Assembly: GCF_003345255.1 (NCBI RefSeq)
Contig: NZ_CP029331.1
Span: 558,001-622,000 of the forward strand
Direction of reading: 5' to 3'
DNA: 64,000 nucleotides
From: Pseudothauera hydrothermalis
GTDB lineage: Bacteria > Pseudomonadota > Gammaproteobacteria > Burkholderiales > Rhodocyclaceae
The number at the start of each line of letters is the position of its first letter. Positions within the stretch are counted from its first letter, which is position 1. Positions 8,977 through 19,267 of the stretch are shown here, one piece after another. The notes beneath the pieces are model-generated. The model was not told the DNA's origin. It did not search any database and was given only the letters and a program-made list of their open reading frames with translations. A program made the position numbers and the translations under genes.

Positions 8977-11900
8977 TCAAGCGGCGGTGGTGTAGTCCGC
9001 CAGCAGCCCAAGCAGTTCCTCTTCCTGGAAGGGTTTGCCAAGGTAGTGGTTGGCGCCGAGTTCTTCGGCATAGCGGCGGTGCTTGTCCGCCAGCCGTGAG
9101 GTGATCATGATCACCGGCACGGTCCGGGTGCGCTGATCGGCACGGATGTTGCGCAACAGATCGAAGCCATCCATACGCGGCATTTCGATGTCCGACAGAA
9201 TCACGTCGGGCACCGTCTCCAGCAGTTTTTCCAGGGCATCGACGCCGTCCTTGGCGGTGATCACGCGGTAGCCTTCGCGTTCGAGCAGGCGACCGGTGAT
9301 CTTGCGCACGGTCAGCGAATCGTCGACCACCATGATCGTGGGCGTGGGGGCGGTGGCCGGCGCGGCCGAGGTGCCGGCGCCATCGGCGACATCGCTGACC
9401 GGCGGCTCTTCTGCCCCCAACCCACGGCTGGCCAGCGCCACCGGGTTGAGGATCAACACGATTTCGCCGTCGCCCAGCACCGTGGCACCCGACACCCCCA
9501 CCAAACGGGCGATTTGCGGGCCGGCATTTTTGACCACGATTTCCTGGTTGCCGCGCAGCGCATCGACATGCAGCGCCAGCGTTTGCGCCCCGGCGCGCAG
9601 CAGCAGCACCCAGTTGAAGCGCTGGACTTCGGGTTGGGCGCGGTGTTCGCCCAGCAGGTGAGGCAGATAGCGGTAGTTGTAGCGTTCGCCCTGCCAGTCG
9701 GTGCCGCCTTCATCGCGCAGGCGTGTTAGCGCCTCGGCTTTGAGTTCCAGCACCTGGGCGATCATGCTCGACGGGATCGCCCAACTACGGTTGCCGGCGC
9801 GCACCAGCAGGGCCTGGGTGACCGCCAGGGTCAGCGGCAGATAGATGCGAAAACGGGTACCCTGGCCGGGTTGACTGGTGACTTCGATTCGCCCGCCTAC
9901 CGCAGCGGTCTCGCTCTTGACCACGTCCATGCCGACGCCGCGGCCCGACACCGTGGAGAGCGAGCCGGCGGTGGAGAAGCCGGGAACGAAAATCAGGTTG
10001 GTCAAGCGGCGTTCATCTGCTTTTTCATCGGGCCCCAGCAAACCCGCGGCGCGAGCTTTTTCGGCGATACGAGCAAAATTGAGGCCGGCGCCGTCGTCGG
10101 CCAGTTCGATGGCGATTTCGTTCCCTTCTTGACGCACGGTCAGGGTGATTTCGCCGATTTCCGGTTTGCCGGCGGCGCGGCGGGCTTCGATGTCCTCGAT
10201 GCCGTGGGCCACCGCGTTGCGCAGCAGATGTTCGAGCGGGGCCACCATGTGTTCCAGCACGCCACGGTCGAGCTCGATGCCGCCACCGCGCAGATCCAAG
10301 GTGGCGCGCTTGCCCAGATCCTTGGCGCTTTGGCGCACCACGCGGTAGAGGCGGTCGGCCAGACTGTCGAAGGGCACCATGCGTACCTGCATCAGCGCTT
10401 GCTGGAGTGCGCGCGACAAGCGCGCCTGACTGTGCAGAGCCAGATCGGCGCCGTCCAGGTTCTTGAGCAGGTTTTGCTGCACCGTGGTGACGTCGTTGAC
10501 GCTCTCGGCCATCATCCGGGTGAGTTCCTGCAGACGGGTGTAGCGGTCCATCTCCAGGGGGTCGAACTCGGCGTGGTGGCTTTCGGCCTGGGCGATGCGC
10601 GATTGCATCTGCACTTCGGCCTGGATTTCCACTTCACGTAGTTGGTTGCGCAGGCGGATGACGTTTTCGGTGAGGTCGAGCAGCGAGCGGCGCAAAGTGC
10701 GCAGTTCACCTTCGATGCGGGTGCGCGCGATGCCGATTTCGCCGGCCTGGTTGACGAAGTTGTCGATCGCGTCGGCCCGCACCCGCAGCGTGGCGCTACT
10801 GGCCGCGGTTTCGGGCTCGGCGGTGATTTGTACCGCGTCGGCGGTACCAGGTTGGTCGGCGGAGGCGGCGGGCGTATCGAATGCAGGCGGGGATTCGCCG
10901 CTGGCCAAGGCGTCGATGGCCTGTTCGACCAGGTCCAGGTCACCTTCCAGGTCGTCGATCAGCGCGTTGGTATCCTGTGCGCTGTTGCGCTGAGCCTCGA
11001 AGGACGACTCCATTTGATGGACGTGCTCGCCCAGGCTCATTGCCCCGGTCATCCGCGCACTGCCCTTGAGGGTGTGCAGCAGGCGGGCGATACGCTGTGG
11101 TTGTTCGGTGTTGGCAGGTTCGGCACGCCAGGCGCGCAGCGCGGCGTGTAGCTCGCTCAGCAGTTCCGCGCTTTCTTCGAGGAAGATGGGCAGTAACTGG
11201 GTGTCGATCTCGTCGCGCACTGTTGCGGCCGGCGCAGCAGTGGGTATGGCTGGCGCTTGGTCCGGTGTCGCGGACGGCTCTTTCGCCACCGACGTACCCG
11301 TCGCCAGCATGTCGCTCAGCGGGCGGCCCACGGCTTCGAGCTGTTCGATGAGTTCGGGCACCGGCAGCGGCATGCGTTGCTCGGTGACGTCCACGAACAT
11401 GGCTTCCAGCGTCTCCAGCGTGCTTTGCAGCAAGGCGGTCTGCTCCGCGCTGGGCGGCATCTGGTTGTCGCGGCAACGCGTCTGGGCGTATTCGAGCGCA
11501 CGCGCCAGCGCATGCAGTGGCATCAGTCGGGCGGTGCCGGAGATGCCAGCCAGCGTGTGGGCGGCGCGGATCGAGATCTCCGGTGGCAGCCAGACCGGGT
11601 TGCCGTGCAGCCGGGCGAACTCCTGATGCAGGGTGGCCAGGTGGTGGCGTGCTTCGGCAAGGTAGAGGTCGTAGAGCGGACGTGAAATCTCCGCTTCGCC
11701 GATACGCACCAGATCGGGCTCGGGCAGTGCGTTGGCCGTTGGCTCCGGTTGCGTGCCGGCGGCGGTTGGCGCCTCATCTGCCGCCGGTTCGGTTTGGGGC
11801 TCATGTCCAGGCACGCTGTCGAGTTCCGCTTCCAGCGCCTCCAGCGCGACCGCTTCGATTTCGGGGCTGAGTGCGTCCAGTTGCCGGTCGGGCGGCGCCG

Positions 11901-14583
11901 GCTCGGCGTCGGTCGACCGCGGTGCGGTGTCGCAAGCGTCCTGCGCGGGTGCTTCGTCCGCCGGCCAGTCTAGCTCGGTGGCTTCGAACTCCTCTACCAG
12001 CGGCGTATCGACAGAGTCTTCAGTATCTTGCGCGAGCGTCTGAGGGGCGGCACCGGCCGGGGGGGCGTTCGCCGCCGAAGCGGTCTCGGCTGCCGCATGG
12101 CCGACGGGGAGAATTTCGCCGTCGCCGGAGCATGCCAGGTCGAAGGCGGGCTCGTTGCCGGCTGTCTCTGCGGCCGCCTCAGGGGCGACTTCCGGGATCG
12201 TGCCGGGATCGCGGATCGGCGCATCGCTGCTGCGCAGGCGCTCGGCTTCTGCCAGCAGTGCTGCTACGTCGCGGCCGTGTCCGCCACCGTGTTCGAGTTG
12301 CGTCACCCAGGCGCTGAAGGCTTGTTGAGCGGCATCGACCAAGTGGTGCAGAGCAGGCGTGGGCGTCCATTCGAGCTGCAACCAGCGGTTCAGGGTCTGC
12401 TCCAGCCCCCAGGCCGCTTCGCCGAATTCGCGCAGGCCAACCATGCGGCCGCTGCCTTTGAGGGTGTGAAAACCGCGCCGGATGGCGGTCAAGTATTCGG
12501 TGTTGGAGGGCTCGGTGCGCGACAGTTCCAGATGTTCGCCGATCGAAGCGAGCACTTCGTGCGCCTCTTCAATGAAAATGCCCAAGAGTTCGGCGTCGAT
12601 CTCTTCTTCGCTGGCTTCCATCAGCCGTTGGGTTTCGGCCGCCGGAGCGGGAATCTCCGCAGGTGCGGGGGCGGGCTCGGCGACAAAGCTGTCCTCGGCC
12701 AAGAGCTCCTCGGGGAGCGCGAGCGCAGGTTCTTCCTGCGCCTCGGCGGCTGCCGTGTCCGCGCCCGCCGCGTCGGGGGGGGGCGCCTGCGGCGTGTCGA
12801 CGGGCGGTAACTCGACGGCTGCTGCGGCCGGTTCCGCGGGCATGACGGCGCCGACTTCCTCTTCGGCCACAGGCGCCGGCTCCAACGTTTCTGCCGGTTT
12901 TTGCGTTGGCGCCGCGGGGGCGTCGGGGTTGAGAAAACTCGCCAGACTGGCCGGACCGTATTGCAGCGCTTGAATGTAGAAACCCAGCGCGGAGAGGCGG
13001 TGGGCAAGGGATTCAGCCCGGTCGGGGGCGACCGGCGCATCGGTCTGACCCAGCGCGGCAATATCGTCGGCGGCCTCGCGGATCAGGGCCAAGGCTTCGT
13101 CTTCGCCCAGCAGGCTCAGTGCGCCCTCGATTTGGTGCAAGGGCCCCGTCAGCGCCCCAAGTTGGCTGCGCTTGTTGTTGTTGCGGAAGAAGTCGTCCAG
13201 GGCTTGCTCGATATGCGCCAGGCTGGAGAGAATTTCACGTGCGAGTTGGGCGAGCGCTTCGCGTTCCTGATGGCGGCGGGCGCCCTGCGTGGTGGCGGAG
13301 CGTTCGGCAGCCTCGACCGCCTCGCCGCGCATCAGCGCAGCAATGCGCAAAAGCGTGTCGGCGACCTGGGTGGAGAAGTCGGCATCCGGGCCGCCCCGTT
13401 CTAGGGCAGCATCGCCCAGCAATAGCGCGGTGGCGACTTCCAGCGATAGCGCTTCGCGCAGTTGCAGGGGGTCTTTGCGCAGCCACTGCAGGAAACCCTC
13501 CAGTCCGACCAGCAGGCGCACGAATGCAGGCCGACCCAGTTGCTTGGCGTGTTCGGCCAGTTCGCGGATCTGGGTTTCGAAGTGCGGTAGCGCCGAGGCG
13601 CCGCCGCTGCAGAATTCGTCCCAGGTGTCCTTGGCTGCGTTGAGCCGGCTGCGCAAATCTTGCAGCAGTGGGGCGAGCGGGACATCGCTGACCGCGGAGC
13701 CGGGTTCGGGAATCAGCGCGTCCAGTTGCCAGGTTTCGCGCACTTTGCACTGATGCGCGGTGTTGGCCGGGGCCAGGGCGACGTGGTAGAGCACTTCGCG
13801 CATCAGGCGGTCGGCCACGGCGTCGTTGCCGCTCAGGGTGCGGCGTAACTGCGCGTCGAGTTGCCCGCAGAGCTTACGCAGCGGCAGGTCGGGGGAAAGG
13901 TCGCCGGCGGCGAGCGCGTCGAACAACGCGATGCTGGCCCACCACAGGGTGCGCGCCGGTGTGCTGGCCAATGTTTGTTCGATGCCCTCGACCGCATCGC
14001 GCATCAGGCGCGGACCGCTTGAGTCGCCAGGGTTGCGCAGCCAGCCGAGCAGCCCGCGCTCGAAGCGGGCGCGCAGTTCGCGCAGACGGGTTTGCCGCGC
14101 CGGTTCTGGCAGCTCGGACGAAACGCGCCGGCGCGGCGGCCGCCGGCTGAGGTCGGGAAAGAATAGGTCGGCCGGCGACGCACCGTCCCGACCGCGCGCG
14201 GTTTGGATTTCCGCATAAAGCGCTGCCAGCCTCAGCGGCTGGTCGATCGCGCCGTGGGCGAGTTCATCGAGGTAATTGCCGATGGCTGCAAGGCCGCGCC
14301 GGCCAAGTGTCAGCAGCCGAGCGTCGGCATCGAGCTCGCCGCGGACCGCCGCGCCAAGTAGCTGGTCGAGCGCATCGGCAAACTGCGTCAGGCCATCGAG
14401 TCCGACGATGGACAAGGCGCCGCGCACCTGGTGCAGGTGTGCCTGGGCAAACTGCATGCGGCTGGCCGGGTCAGTGGCGGCTGCCGCCTCATCGAGCGCT
14501 TCGGCCGCGCGCGCAAGTGCATTGTCGACTTCACCCTTGATCCAGGTCAGCGGGCCAAGATCGCGTTCGGTAGCATGCGTCAT
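8977..14583 (-). CDS. chpA: ChpA/PilL hybrid chemosensory histidine kinase
   Basis: Very large (1,868 residues) kinase of the Chp system that controls type IV pilus twitching and cAMP signalling. Five Hpt-like segments can be read: HQVRGALSIVG near residue 50, HQIEGALSLLG near 482, HTLKGSGRMVG near 704, HTLAGISGTARL near 1007 and HTLKGSARMTG near 1168. They are separated by Ala/Pro/Glu-rich linkers. Then come a CheA-type dimerisation region, an ATPase (HLLRNAVAHGIED, DDGAGL, GRGVGMDVV), a CheW-like domain and a C-terminal receiver (VVDDSLTVRKI, SDIEMPRMDGF, GKPF). Last gene of pilG-H-I-J-chpA, 28 bp after pilJ. No cheB/cheR follows. Confidence 0.95.
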   Translation of the reverse strand: MTHATERDLGPLTWIKGEVDNALARAAEALDEAAAATDPASRMQFAQAHLHQVRGALSIVGLDGLTQFADALDQLLGAAVRGELDADARLLTLGRRGLAAIGNYLDELAHGAIDQPLRLAALYAEIQTARGRDGASPADLFFPDLSRRPPRRRVSSELPEPARQTRLRELRARFERGLLGWLRNPGDSSGPRLMRDAVEGIEQTLASTPARTLWWASIALFDALAAGDLSPDLPLRKLCGQLDAQLRRTLSGNDAVADRLMREVLYHVALAPANTAHQCKVRETWQLDALIPEPGSAVSDVPLAPLLQDLRSRLNAAKDTWDEFCSGGASALPHFETQIRELAEHAKQLGRPAFVRLLVGLEGFLQWLRKDPLQLREALSLEVATALLLGDAALERGGPDADFSTQVADTLLRIAALMRGEAVEAAERSATTQGARRHQEREALAQLAREILSSLAHIEQALDDFFRNNNKRSQLGALTGPLHQIEGALSLLGEDEALALIREAADDIAALGQTDAPVAPDRAESLAHRLSALGFYIQALQYGPASLASFLNPDAPAAPTQKPAETLEPAPVAEEEVGAVMPAEPAAAAVELPPVDTPQAPPPDAAGADTAAAEAQEEPALALPEELLAEDSFVAEPAPAPAEIPAPAAETQRLMEASEEEIDAELLGIFIEEAHEVLASIGEHLELSRTEPSNTEYLTAIRRGFHTLKGSGRMVGLREFGEAAWGLEQTLNRWLQLEWTPTPALHHLVDAAQQAFSAWVTQLEHGGGHGRDVAALLAEAERLRSSDAPIRDPGTIPEVAPEAAAETAGNEPAFDLACSGDGEILPVGHAAAETASAANAPPAGAAPQTLAQDTEDSVDTPLVEEFEATELDWPADEAPAQDACDTAPRSTDAEPAPPDRQLDALSPEIEAVALEALEAELDSVPGHEPQTEPAADEAPTAAGTQPEPTANALPEPDLVRIGEAEISRPLYDLYLAEARHHLATLHQEFARLHGNPVWLPPEISIRAAHTLAGISGTARLMPLHALARALEYAQTRCRDNQMPPSAEQTALLQSTLETLEAMFVDVTEQRMPLPVPELIEQLEAVGRPLSDMLATGTSVAKEPSATPDQAPAIPTAAPAATVRDEIDTQLLPIFLEESAELLSELHAALRAWRAEPANTEQPQRIARLLHTLKGSARMTGAMSLGEHVHQMESSFEAQRNSAQDTNALIDDLEGDLDLVEQAIDALASGESPPAFDTPAASADQPGTADAVQITAEPETAASSATLRVRADAIDNFVNQAGEIGIARTRIEGELRTLRRSLLDLTENVIRLRNQLREVEIQAEVQMQSRIAQAESHHAEFDPLEMDRYTRLQELTRMMAESVNDVTTVQQNLLKNLDGADLALHSQARLSRALQQALMQVRMVPFDSLADRLYRVVRQSAKDLGKRATLDLRGGGIELDRGVLEHMVAPLEHLLRNAVAHGIEDIEARRAAGKPEIGEITLTVRQEGNEIAIELADDGAGLNFARIAEKARAAGLLGPDEKADERRLTNLIFVPGFSTAGSLSTVSGRGVGMDVVKSETAAVGGRIEVTSQPGQGTRFRIYLPLTLAVTQALLVRAGNRSWAIPSSMIAQVLELKAEALTRLRDEGGTDWQGERYNYRYLPHLLGEHRAQPEVQRFNWVLLLRAGAQTLALHVDALRGNQEIVVKNAGPQIARLVGVSGATVLGDGEIVLILNPVALASRGLGAEEPPVSDVADGAGTSAAPATAPTPTIMVVDDSLTVRKITGRLLEREGYRVITAKDGVDALEKLLETVPDVILSDIEMPRMDGFDLLRNIRADQRTRTVPVIMITSRLADKHRRYAEELGANHYLGKPFQEEELLGLLADYTTAA

Positions 14584-14611
14584 GTGTCGGTCTCTTACCT
14601 GGCGGGGCGCG

Positions 14612-16753
14612 TCAGACCTTGAAGCCGGACACCGAACCCTTCAGTTCGACGGCGAGGTCGGCCAACTGGCCGATCGACACCGCCGTCTGTTGCGTGCCGC
14701 GCGTGGTCTGCTCGGTAATGCTGAGAATGTCTTTCATGGTTTGCGCCACCCCGGTGGCGGCTGCGGCCTGACGCTGGGTGTCGGTGGAGATTTGTTCGAT
14801 CAGGCGGGCGGTTTCCATCGACACTTGGCCGATTTCGGCCAGTGCCTGACCGGCGGCATCGGACAACTGGGCGCCTTCGACCACGTCGCGGGTGGCGTTT
14901 TCCATGGCGCCCACCGCGTCCTGGGTGTCGGTCTGAATGGTCTTGACGATGGCGGCAATTTGCTTGGTCGCTTCTGCCGAACGCTCGGCCAGACGCTGCA
15001 CTTCTTCAGCCACCACGGTAAAGCCGCGGCCCGCCTCACCGGCCGAGGCCGCCTGAATGGCGGCATTGAGCGCCAGCACGTTGGTCTGCTCGGTAATGTC
15101 GGAGATCAGCTCGACGATTTCGCCAATCTCCTGCGAGGACTCGCCCAGCCGCTTGATACGTTTGGAGGTTTCCTGGATTTTCTCGCGGATTTCGTTCATG
15201 CCGCGAATGGTGTTTTCCACCGCGTCGGCGCCTTTGCGCGCCGACTCCAGCGAACGCCGGGCAACCTGCGCCGATTGCAGCGCACGGGCCGAAGATTCGG
15301 TCATCGACTGGGCCATCTGCTCGACCTTGGCACCGGCGGCCTTGAGTTCCTGGGCCTGCCTCTCGGTGGCGGCGAGCAGCTCGTTGGAAGTCTGCTGGGC
15401 GGACTGGGTGGCGGCGGTCACGCGCATGGCCGCGTCGTTGATGCGGCGCACCAGCACCGACAGTTCTTCGATGGTGTAGTTCACCGAGTCGGCAATCGCG
15501 CCGGTGATGTCTTCGGTTACCGTGGCGCGGATGGTGAGGTCGCCGTCGGCCAGGTCGCCCATTTCGTTCATCAACCGCAAGATGGCCTGCTGGGTCTGGT
15601 TACGCTCGTTTTCCGCATTGAGCCGCTGGCGCTCGGCCTCCAGGCGGCGGCTAGCCAAGTCGTCGTTATAGACCTTGGCCATCATGGCCAGCACGGCCAC
15701 GCCGGCCAGCGCCGACAGCATCACCAACAAGGTGATCGGGTTGAGGCCGCGGAACGCTTGGTTGTAAGCCTCGGACAGCGCGCCGGTATGTTCGAGCAGT
15801 GCCGCGGAATTGCGGAAAATGCGGCTGCCGGCTTGCTTGGCCTGGACCAGCAACTGGATGTTGCCCAGAATGCCGCTGACCGAAGCCAGGGTGCTCTGCG
15901 CAGCCTGGTCGAGCTCGGCCATGATGGCTTGGGCTTCGGCATCCTTGGTGTTTTGCTGCAACTGGGCGAGCACGTCACGGAAGGTATTGGTGTCTTTGCC
16001 GAGCAGGAAGGCGGTTTCCGGGTCGATGGCATCGGCGACCAGCAGGGCATTGGCATTTTTGGCGATGCGTTGGGTCAGCATCACCGCGCGGTTGGCGTTG
16101 GCGATGTCCCGTGCGTCGGCGCCGCCCAGCAGCTTCAGCGAGGCGACTTGTTCGGTGAGATCGAGCAGCGTGGCATTGTTGGCGTTGATGGCATCGACCG
16201 ATGCGTTGAGCGTGATCAGGTTGGCTTCCTGGGCCAGCAGCGCAGCGGCATCTTGCTCGGTTTTGCGCCAGGCTTCGGTGAGCTTTTGCAAAGCCGGCTG
16301 GGCGGCGTCCGGGCTGGCCGGCACGCTGCGGCCGTCGATCTCACCGCCTTGGGAGAGCGCCCGCAGCAGCATGCCAAAGCGGTTACTGGCTTGGCGCAGT
16401 TCGGCAAAAGCCTGGGTGTTGCCCTGCAACGCCAGTTGCGCGGCTTTGGCGATCTGCTGGGAAAGCATCTGCATTTCGCCGGCACTGGCGACATAGGTGG
16501 TGGCGTGTCCGGCTTGACGGCCTTGGTAGACCAGCAAACCGGCGGTGAGCAGGACCAGCACCGCGAACAAAGCGCCAAGGTTGCGCAGGCGCTCGGCCAC
16601 CGGGCGCACGCTGCGCGTCTCTTCGCCGGCGGCGGCTTGGTTTGGGGGCGGCAGCGGGCTGTTACGCGGTTCTAGTATGGTGGTGTCGGAGACCGGGGCA
16701 GCCGGCTGGTTTTTTTTCTTTCCTGAGAACAGCCCTGGAAGTTTCAATGCCAT
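14612..16753 (-). CDS. pilJ: PilJ methyl-accepting chemotaxis-type receptor
   Basis: 713-residue membrane receptor feeding the ChpA kinase. A basic/Pro-rich N-terminus is followed by a membrane helix ([19 protein letters not shown]), two PilJ-type helical sensing regions, a second helix ([18 protein letters not shown]), a HAMP-like linker and the MCP signalling hairpin ([20 protein letters not shown] followed by [11 protein letters not shown]). I chose the ATG at 16753 ([14 protein letters not shown]), which has a GGAG about 9 bp upstream; an ATG at 16807 would add 18 residues not expected in the family. In Pseudomonas the receptor binds pilin. Confidence 0.94.
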   Translation of the reverse strand: MALKLPGLFSGKKKNQPAAPVSDTTILEPRNSPLPPPNQAAAGEETRSVRPVAERLRNLGALFAVLVLLTAGLLVYQGRQAGHATTYVASAGEMQMLSQQIAKAAQLALQGNTQAFAELRQASNRFGMLLRALSQGGEIDGRSVPASPDAAQPALQKLTEAWRKTEQDAAALLAQEANLITLNASVDAINANNATLLDLTEQVASLKLLGGADARDIANANRAVMLTQRIAKNANALLVADAIDPETAFLLGKDTNTFRDVLAQLQQNTKDAEAQAIMAELDQAAQSTLASVSGILGNIQLLVQAKQAGSRIFRNSAALLEHTGALSEAYNQAFRGLNPITLLVMLSALAGVAVLAMMAKVYNDDLASRRLEAERQRLNAENERNQTQQAILRLMNEMGDLADGDLTIRATVTEDITGAIADSVNYTIEELSVLVRRINDAAMRVTAATQSAQQTSNELLAATERQAQELKAAGAKVEQMAQSMTESSARALQSAQVARRSLESARKGADAVENTIRGMNEIREKIQETSKRIKRLGESSQEIGEIVELISDITEQTNVLALNAAIQAASAGEAGRGFTVVAEEVQRLAERSAEATKQIAAIVKTIQTDTQDAVGAMENATRDVVEGAQLSDAAGQALAEIGQVSMETARLIEQISTDTQRQAAAATGVAQTMKDILSITEQTTRGTQQTAVSIGQLADLAVELKGSVSGFKV

Positions 16754-16810
16754 GTTGGGTGCTCCACCGCAAAAAATCAATGCAAGCCGGATCGGTGCCG
16801 GCGTCAAAAT

Positions 16811-17323
16811 TTATTCGATCCCTGCGTTTAGAAACCCAGGATGCGCCAACAGCTTAGGCGTGTCGAGCTTGAGCCAGAGCCGGTTCTGATGGTCGCGCAG
16901 GCGCTCGGCTACCCAGGGACGGGGGTCGGGCGCCCCGGGGTCGGTGTCATAGTCTTCCCGGCTGCGCAGACCCAGCGCCCGCGAGACCAAGAGTGCGCTG
17001 TTGACGCCATGCTTGGCGCCGATCAGCAGCAGCCGTGCATGGCCTGCAGGCGCGATCGGCGCGCCCTGCTGGAAGGCCGAAAAATCGACCACGCCATAAA
17101 GCGTGCCGCGCACGTTGGCGATGCCTCCGAACCACGGGCGGGTGAGCGGGACCGGGCTGAGCGGCGGCACTGGCAGGACTTCGCCACTGTCGGTGAGTTC
17201 GACCAGCCAGTTCTCCTCCCCGGCCTGAAAACCGAGCAGTGTGCGGCGGTCGCCGGTCTGCGCCTCGGTCAGACGCCGAACCAGGCTTTCCTGGAATTCG
17301 CGCAGGCTGATCCGCTTGGCCAT
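16811..17323 (-). CDS. pilI: PilI, CheW-like coupling protein
   Basis: 170-residue CheW-domain protein coupling PilJ to ChpA. The CheW core is seen in NWLVELTDSGEVLPVPPLSPVPLTRPWFGGIANVRGTLYGVVDFS, here quoted only as the anchors NWLVELTDSGEV and RGTLYGVVDFS, and LLLIGAKHGVNSALLVSRALGL. It lies 3 bp from pilH and immediately ahead of pilJ, as in other Pil-Chp clusters. Confidence 0.92.
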   Translation of the reverse strand: MAKRISLREFQESLVRRLTEAQTGDRRTLLGFQAGEENWLVELTDSGEVLPVPPLSPVPLTRPWFGGIANVRGTLYGVVDFSAFQQGAPIAPAGHARLLLIGAKHGVNSALLVSRALGLRSREDYDTDPGAPDPRPWVAERLRDHQNRLWLKLDTPKLLAHPGFLNAGIE

Positions 17324-17326
17324 GAA

Positions 17327-17692
17327 TCAGCCCAGCGCCTGGATGCGACCGAGCAGCTCGGCGTGGTCGACCGGCTTGACCAGGTAATCGTAAGCCCCTT
17401 GGCGCATGCCCCAGATGCGGTCGGTTTCCAGCCCCTTGCTGGTGCACATGATGATGGGGATGGCGCGGGTGGCTTCGTCGCGCGAGATCGTGCGGGTGGC
17501 CTGATAGCCGTTCATGCCGGGCATGACCACGTCCATGAGGATCAGATCGGGTGCTTCGCTCTTGCTTTTGGCGATGGCTTCTTCGCCGTTTTCCGCAGTC
17601 ACCACCTGGTAGCCGTGCTTGACCAGCAGCTCGGTCAGCGCCAGGCGTTCGGTGGGGGAGTCGTCAACCACGAGAATTTTCTTGATCGGCAT
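17327..17692 (-). CDS. pilH: PilH, CheY-like response regulator
   Basis: 121-residue single receiver domain. Acidic pocket Asp10/Asp11 (ILVVDDSPTER), phospho-acceptor Asp54 (LILMDVVMPGMNGY), Thr84 (IIMCTSKG) and Lys106 (YLVKPVD) are all present. In the Pseudomonas system PilH is the regulator associated with pilus retraction and with acting as a phosphate sink. Followed after 3 bp by pilI. Confidence 0.94.
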   Translation of the reverse strand: MPIKKILVVDDSPTERLALTELLVKHGYQVVTAENGEEAIAKSKSEAPDLILMDVVMPGMNGYQATRTISRDEATRAIPIIMCTSKGLETDRIWGMRQGAYDYLVKPVDHAELLGRIQALG

Positions 17693-17731
17693 GATCTGGG
17701 CCTTTCGTTTCGATTAGCGTTGTCGCCGGGC

Positions 17732-18118
17732 TCAGCCGGCCCGCTTCGGGGCATGTTCGGCCACCGTTTTGAGCAGGCTGTTCTTGGTGAAGGGTTTGGT
17801 GAGATATTCGTCCGAGCCCACCATTCTGCCGCGTGCGCGGTCGAACAAGCCGTCCTTGGAGGACAACATGATCACCGGGGTGGCGGCCAGGCGGGGGTTT
17901 TTTTTGATCAGCGCGCAGGTCTGATAGCCGTCCAGGCGCGGCATCATGATGTCTACGAAAATCACGTCGGGATGGTGGTCGGCGATTTTGGCCAGCGCGT
18001 CGAAGCCATCTTCGGCGAGCAGGACCTGACAGCCGGCCTGGCCGAGAAAGATCTCCGCACTGCGCCGGATGGTGTTGCTGTCGTCGATCACCATCACCTT
18101 CAGTCCGCTCAGGTCCAT
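17732..18118 (-). CDS. pilG: PilG, CheY-like response regulator
   Basis: 128-residue receiver. Asp12/Asp13 (VMVIDDSNTIRRSAEI), Asp56 (VIFVDIMMPRLDGYQ) and Lys108 (YLTKPFTK) form a complete site. The SNTIRRSAEIFL string is characteristic of PilG. Start chosen at 18118, preceded by a GAGGA about 8 bp upstream; a longer frame to 18178 adds a non-conserved leader. First gene of the cluster, so the promoter should lie in 18119-18210 upstream on the minus strand. Confidence 0.94.
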   Translation of the reverse strand: MDLSGLKVMVIDDSNTIRRSAEIFLGQAGCQVLLAEDGFDALAKIADHHPDVIFVDIMMPRLDGYQTCALIKKNPRLAATPVIMLSSKDGLFDRARGRMVGSDEYLTKPFTKNSLLKTVAEHAPKRAG

Positions 18119-18210
18119 GGTGTCAGTCCTCGCGTGTTTTTGTGCCGTCCGCCGTGGCGGACGCAAAGGCGCAAGCATACATCATCGGAGCCAGGCGTGT
18201 TGCGCCGCTG

Positions 18211-18390
18211 TCATATTTCGACTAGTTCGAAGTCTTCTTTGCGGGCTTCGCATTCCGGGCAGGTCCAGTTTGGCGGCAGGTCTTCCCAGCGGGTTCCAGG
18301 GGCGATGCCGTCGGCGGGCAAGCCCGCTGCCTCATCGTAGATGAAGCCGCAGATCAGGCACATGTAGGTCTTGTGTCCGGTATCGCTCAT
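18211..18390 (-). CDS. rubA: Rubredoxin
   Basis: 59-residue small iron protein with the two CxxC knuckles that bind one Fe: MCLICGFIYDEAAG and WTCPECEARKEDFELV. Transfers single electrons in the cytosol; the partner (for example an alkane hydroxylase or a peroxide/superoxide reductase) cannot be told. The ATG at 18390 (MSDTGHKTY) gives the usual family length; a longer frame to 18447 exists. Divergent from thiE. Confidence 0.93.
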   Translation of the reverse strand: MSDTGHKTYMCLICGFIYDEAAGLPADGIAPGTRWEDLPPNWTCPECEARKEDFELVEI

Positions 18391-18579
18391 CGGGCGGTGT
18401 GCTCGGTGTTGGATGACGTAAAATGCGCCAAATCTTACCGTATTCAATCGGCCATGCCAGTGCGGCCGGCCATTTCCGCATCATGCTCGTCGCACCTTCC
18501 GCGTTTTTTGCCGTCGTGTTGAGCGTTGCCGCCGGCGGCGCGGCGGCGGACCGTTTTTTCGGGGTGCGCCCGCGAAACC

Positions 18580-19236
18580 ATGAATGTTGATCCGATGCTG
18601 CGCGGGCTGTATTTGGTTACGCCCGACGAGGAGGACACCGCCCGGTTGCTGGCGCGGGTGCGCCAGGTGCTCGCGGCGCGGCCGGCGTTGTTGCAGTACC
18701 GCAACAAGTGCTTGGATGCGGCGGGGCGTCGCGCTCAGGCCGCCGCAGTGCTGGCTTTGTGTCGTGCCGCCGGCGTGCCGATGGTGGTCAATGACAGCGT
18801 CGAACTGGCGCTGGACATTGCCGCCGACGGGGTGCATCTTGGCCGTGATGACGGCGACCCGGCGGCGGCTCGCGCGCGCCTCGGCACCGGGCGCATCCTT
18901 GGTGTGTCCTGTTACGACCAGTGGGCGCGCGCGGTGGCTGGCGCCCAGGCAGGTGCCGACTATCTCGCCTTCGGGGCGATGTTCGCCTCTTCCACCAAGC
19001 CGGCCGCGGTGCGTGCGCCGCTGGGTTTGCTCGGCCGCGCACGACGCGAGCTTGGTCGGCCGGTGGCGGCGATCGGTGGTATCACCGCGGAAAATGCTGG
19101 CGTGCTGGTTGCGGCCGGTGCCGACCTGTTGGCGGTGATCGGCGATGTGTTTGCCGCTGCCGATCCGGCTGCCCGCGCTGCCGCTTACGCGGCGGCGTTT
19201 TGTGCTGGACCCGGCTCGGCTGCGCGGCCACAATGA
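18580..19236 (+). CDS. thiE: Thiamine-phosphate synthase
   Basis: 218-residue TIM-barrel enzyme joining HMP-pyrophosphate and thiazole phosphate to make thiamine phosphate. Anchors seen: [60 protein letters not shown] and [11 protein letters not shown]. The start at 18580 (MNVDPMLRG) puts the barrel at the normal position; in-frame sequence upstream is not family-like. No TPP riboswitch signature is visible upstream. hemL follows 31 bp downstream. Confidence 0.94.
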   Translation: MNVDPMLRGLYLVTPDEEDTARLLARVRQVLAARPALLQYRNKCLDAAGRRAQAAAVLALCRAAGVPMVVNDSVELALDIAADGVHLGRDDGDPAAARARLGTGRILGVSCYDQWARAVAGAQAGADYLAFGAMFASSTKPAAVRAPLGLLGRARRELGRPVAAIGGITAENAGVLVAAGADLLAVIGDVFAAADPAARAAAYAAAFCAGPGSAARPQ

Positions 19237-19267
19237 CCCCTTTTTCAAGTCAGCGAACGACGACGCC

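Noticed and set aside
14276-16675. Long plus-strand open frame opposite pilJ
   Set aside because: Mirror of the pilJ coding sequence, low-complexity Gly/His-rich translation with no family features; high GC produces such frames.
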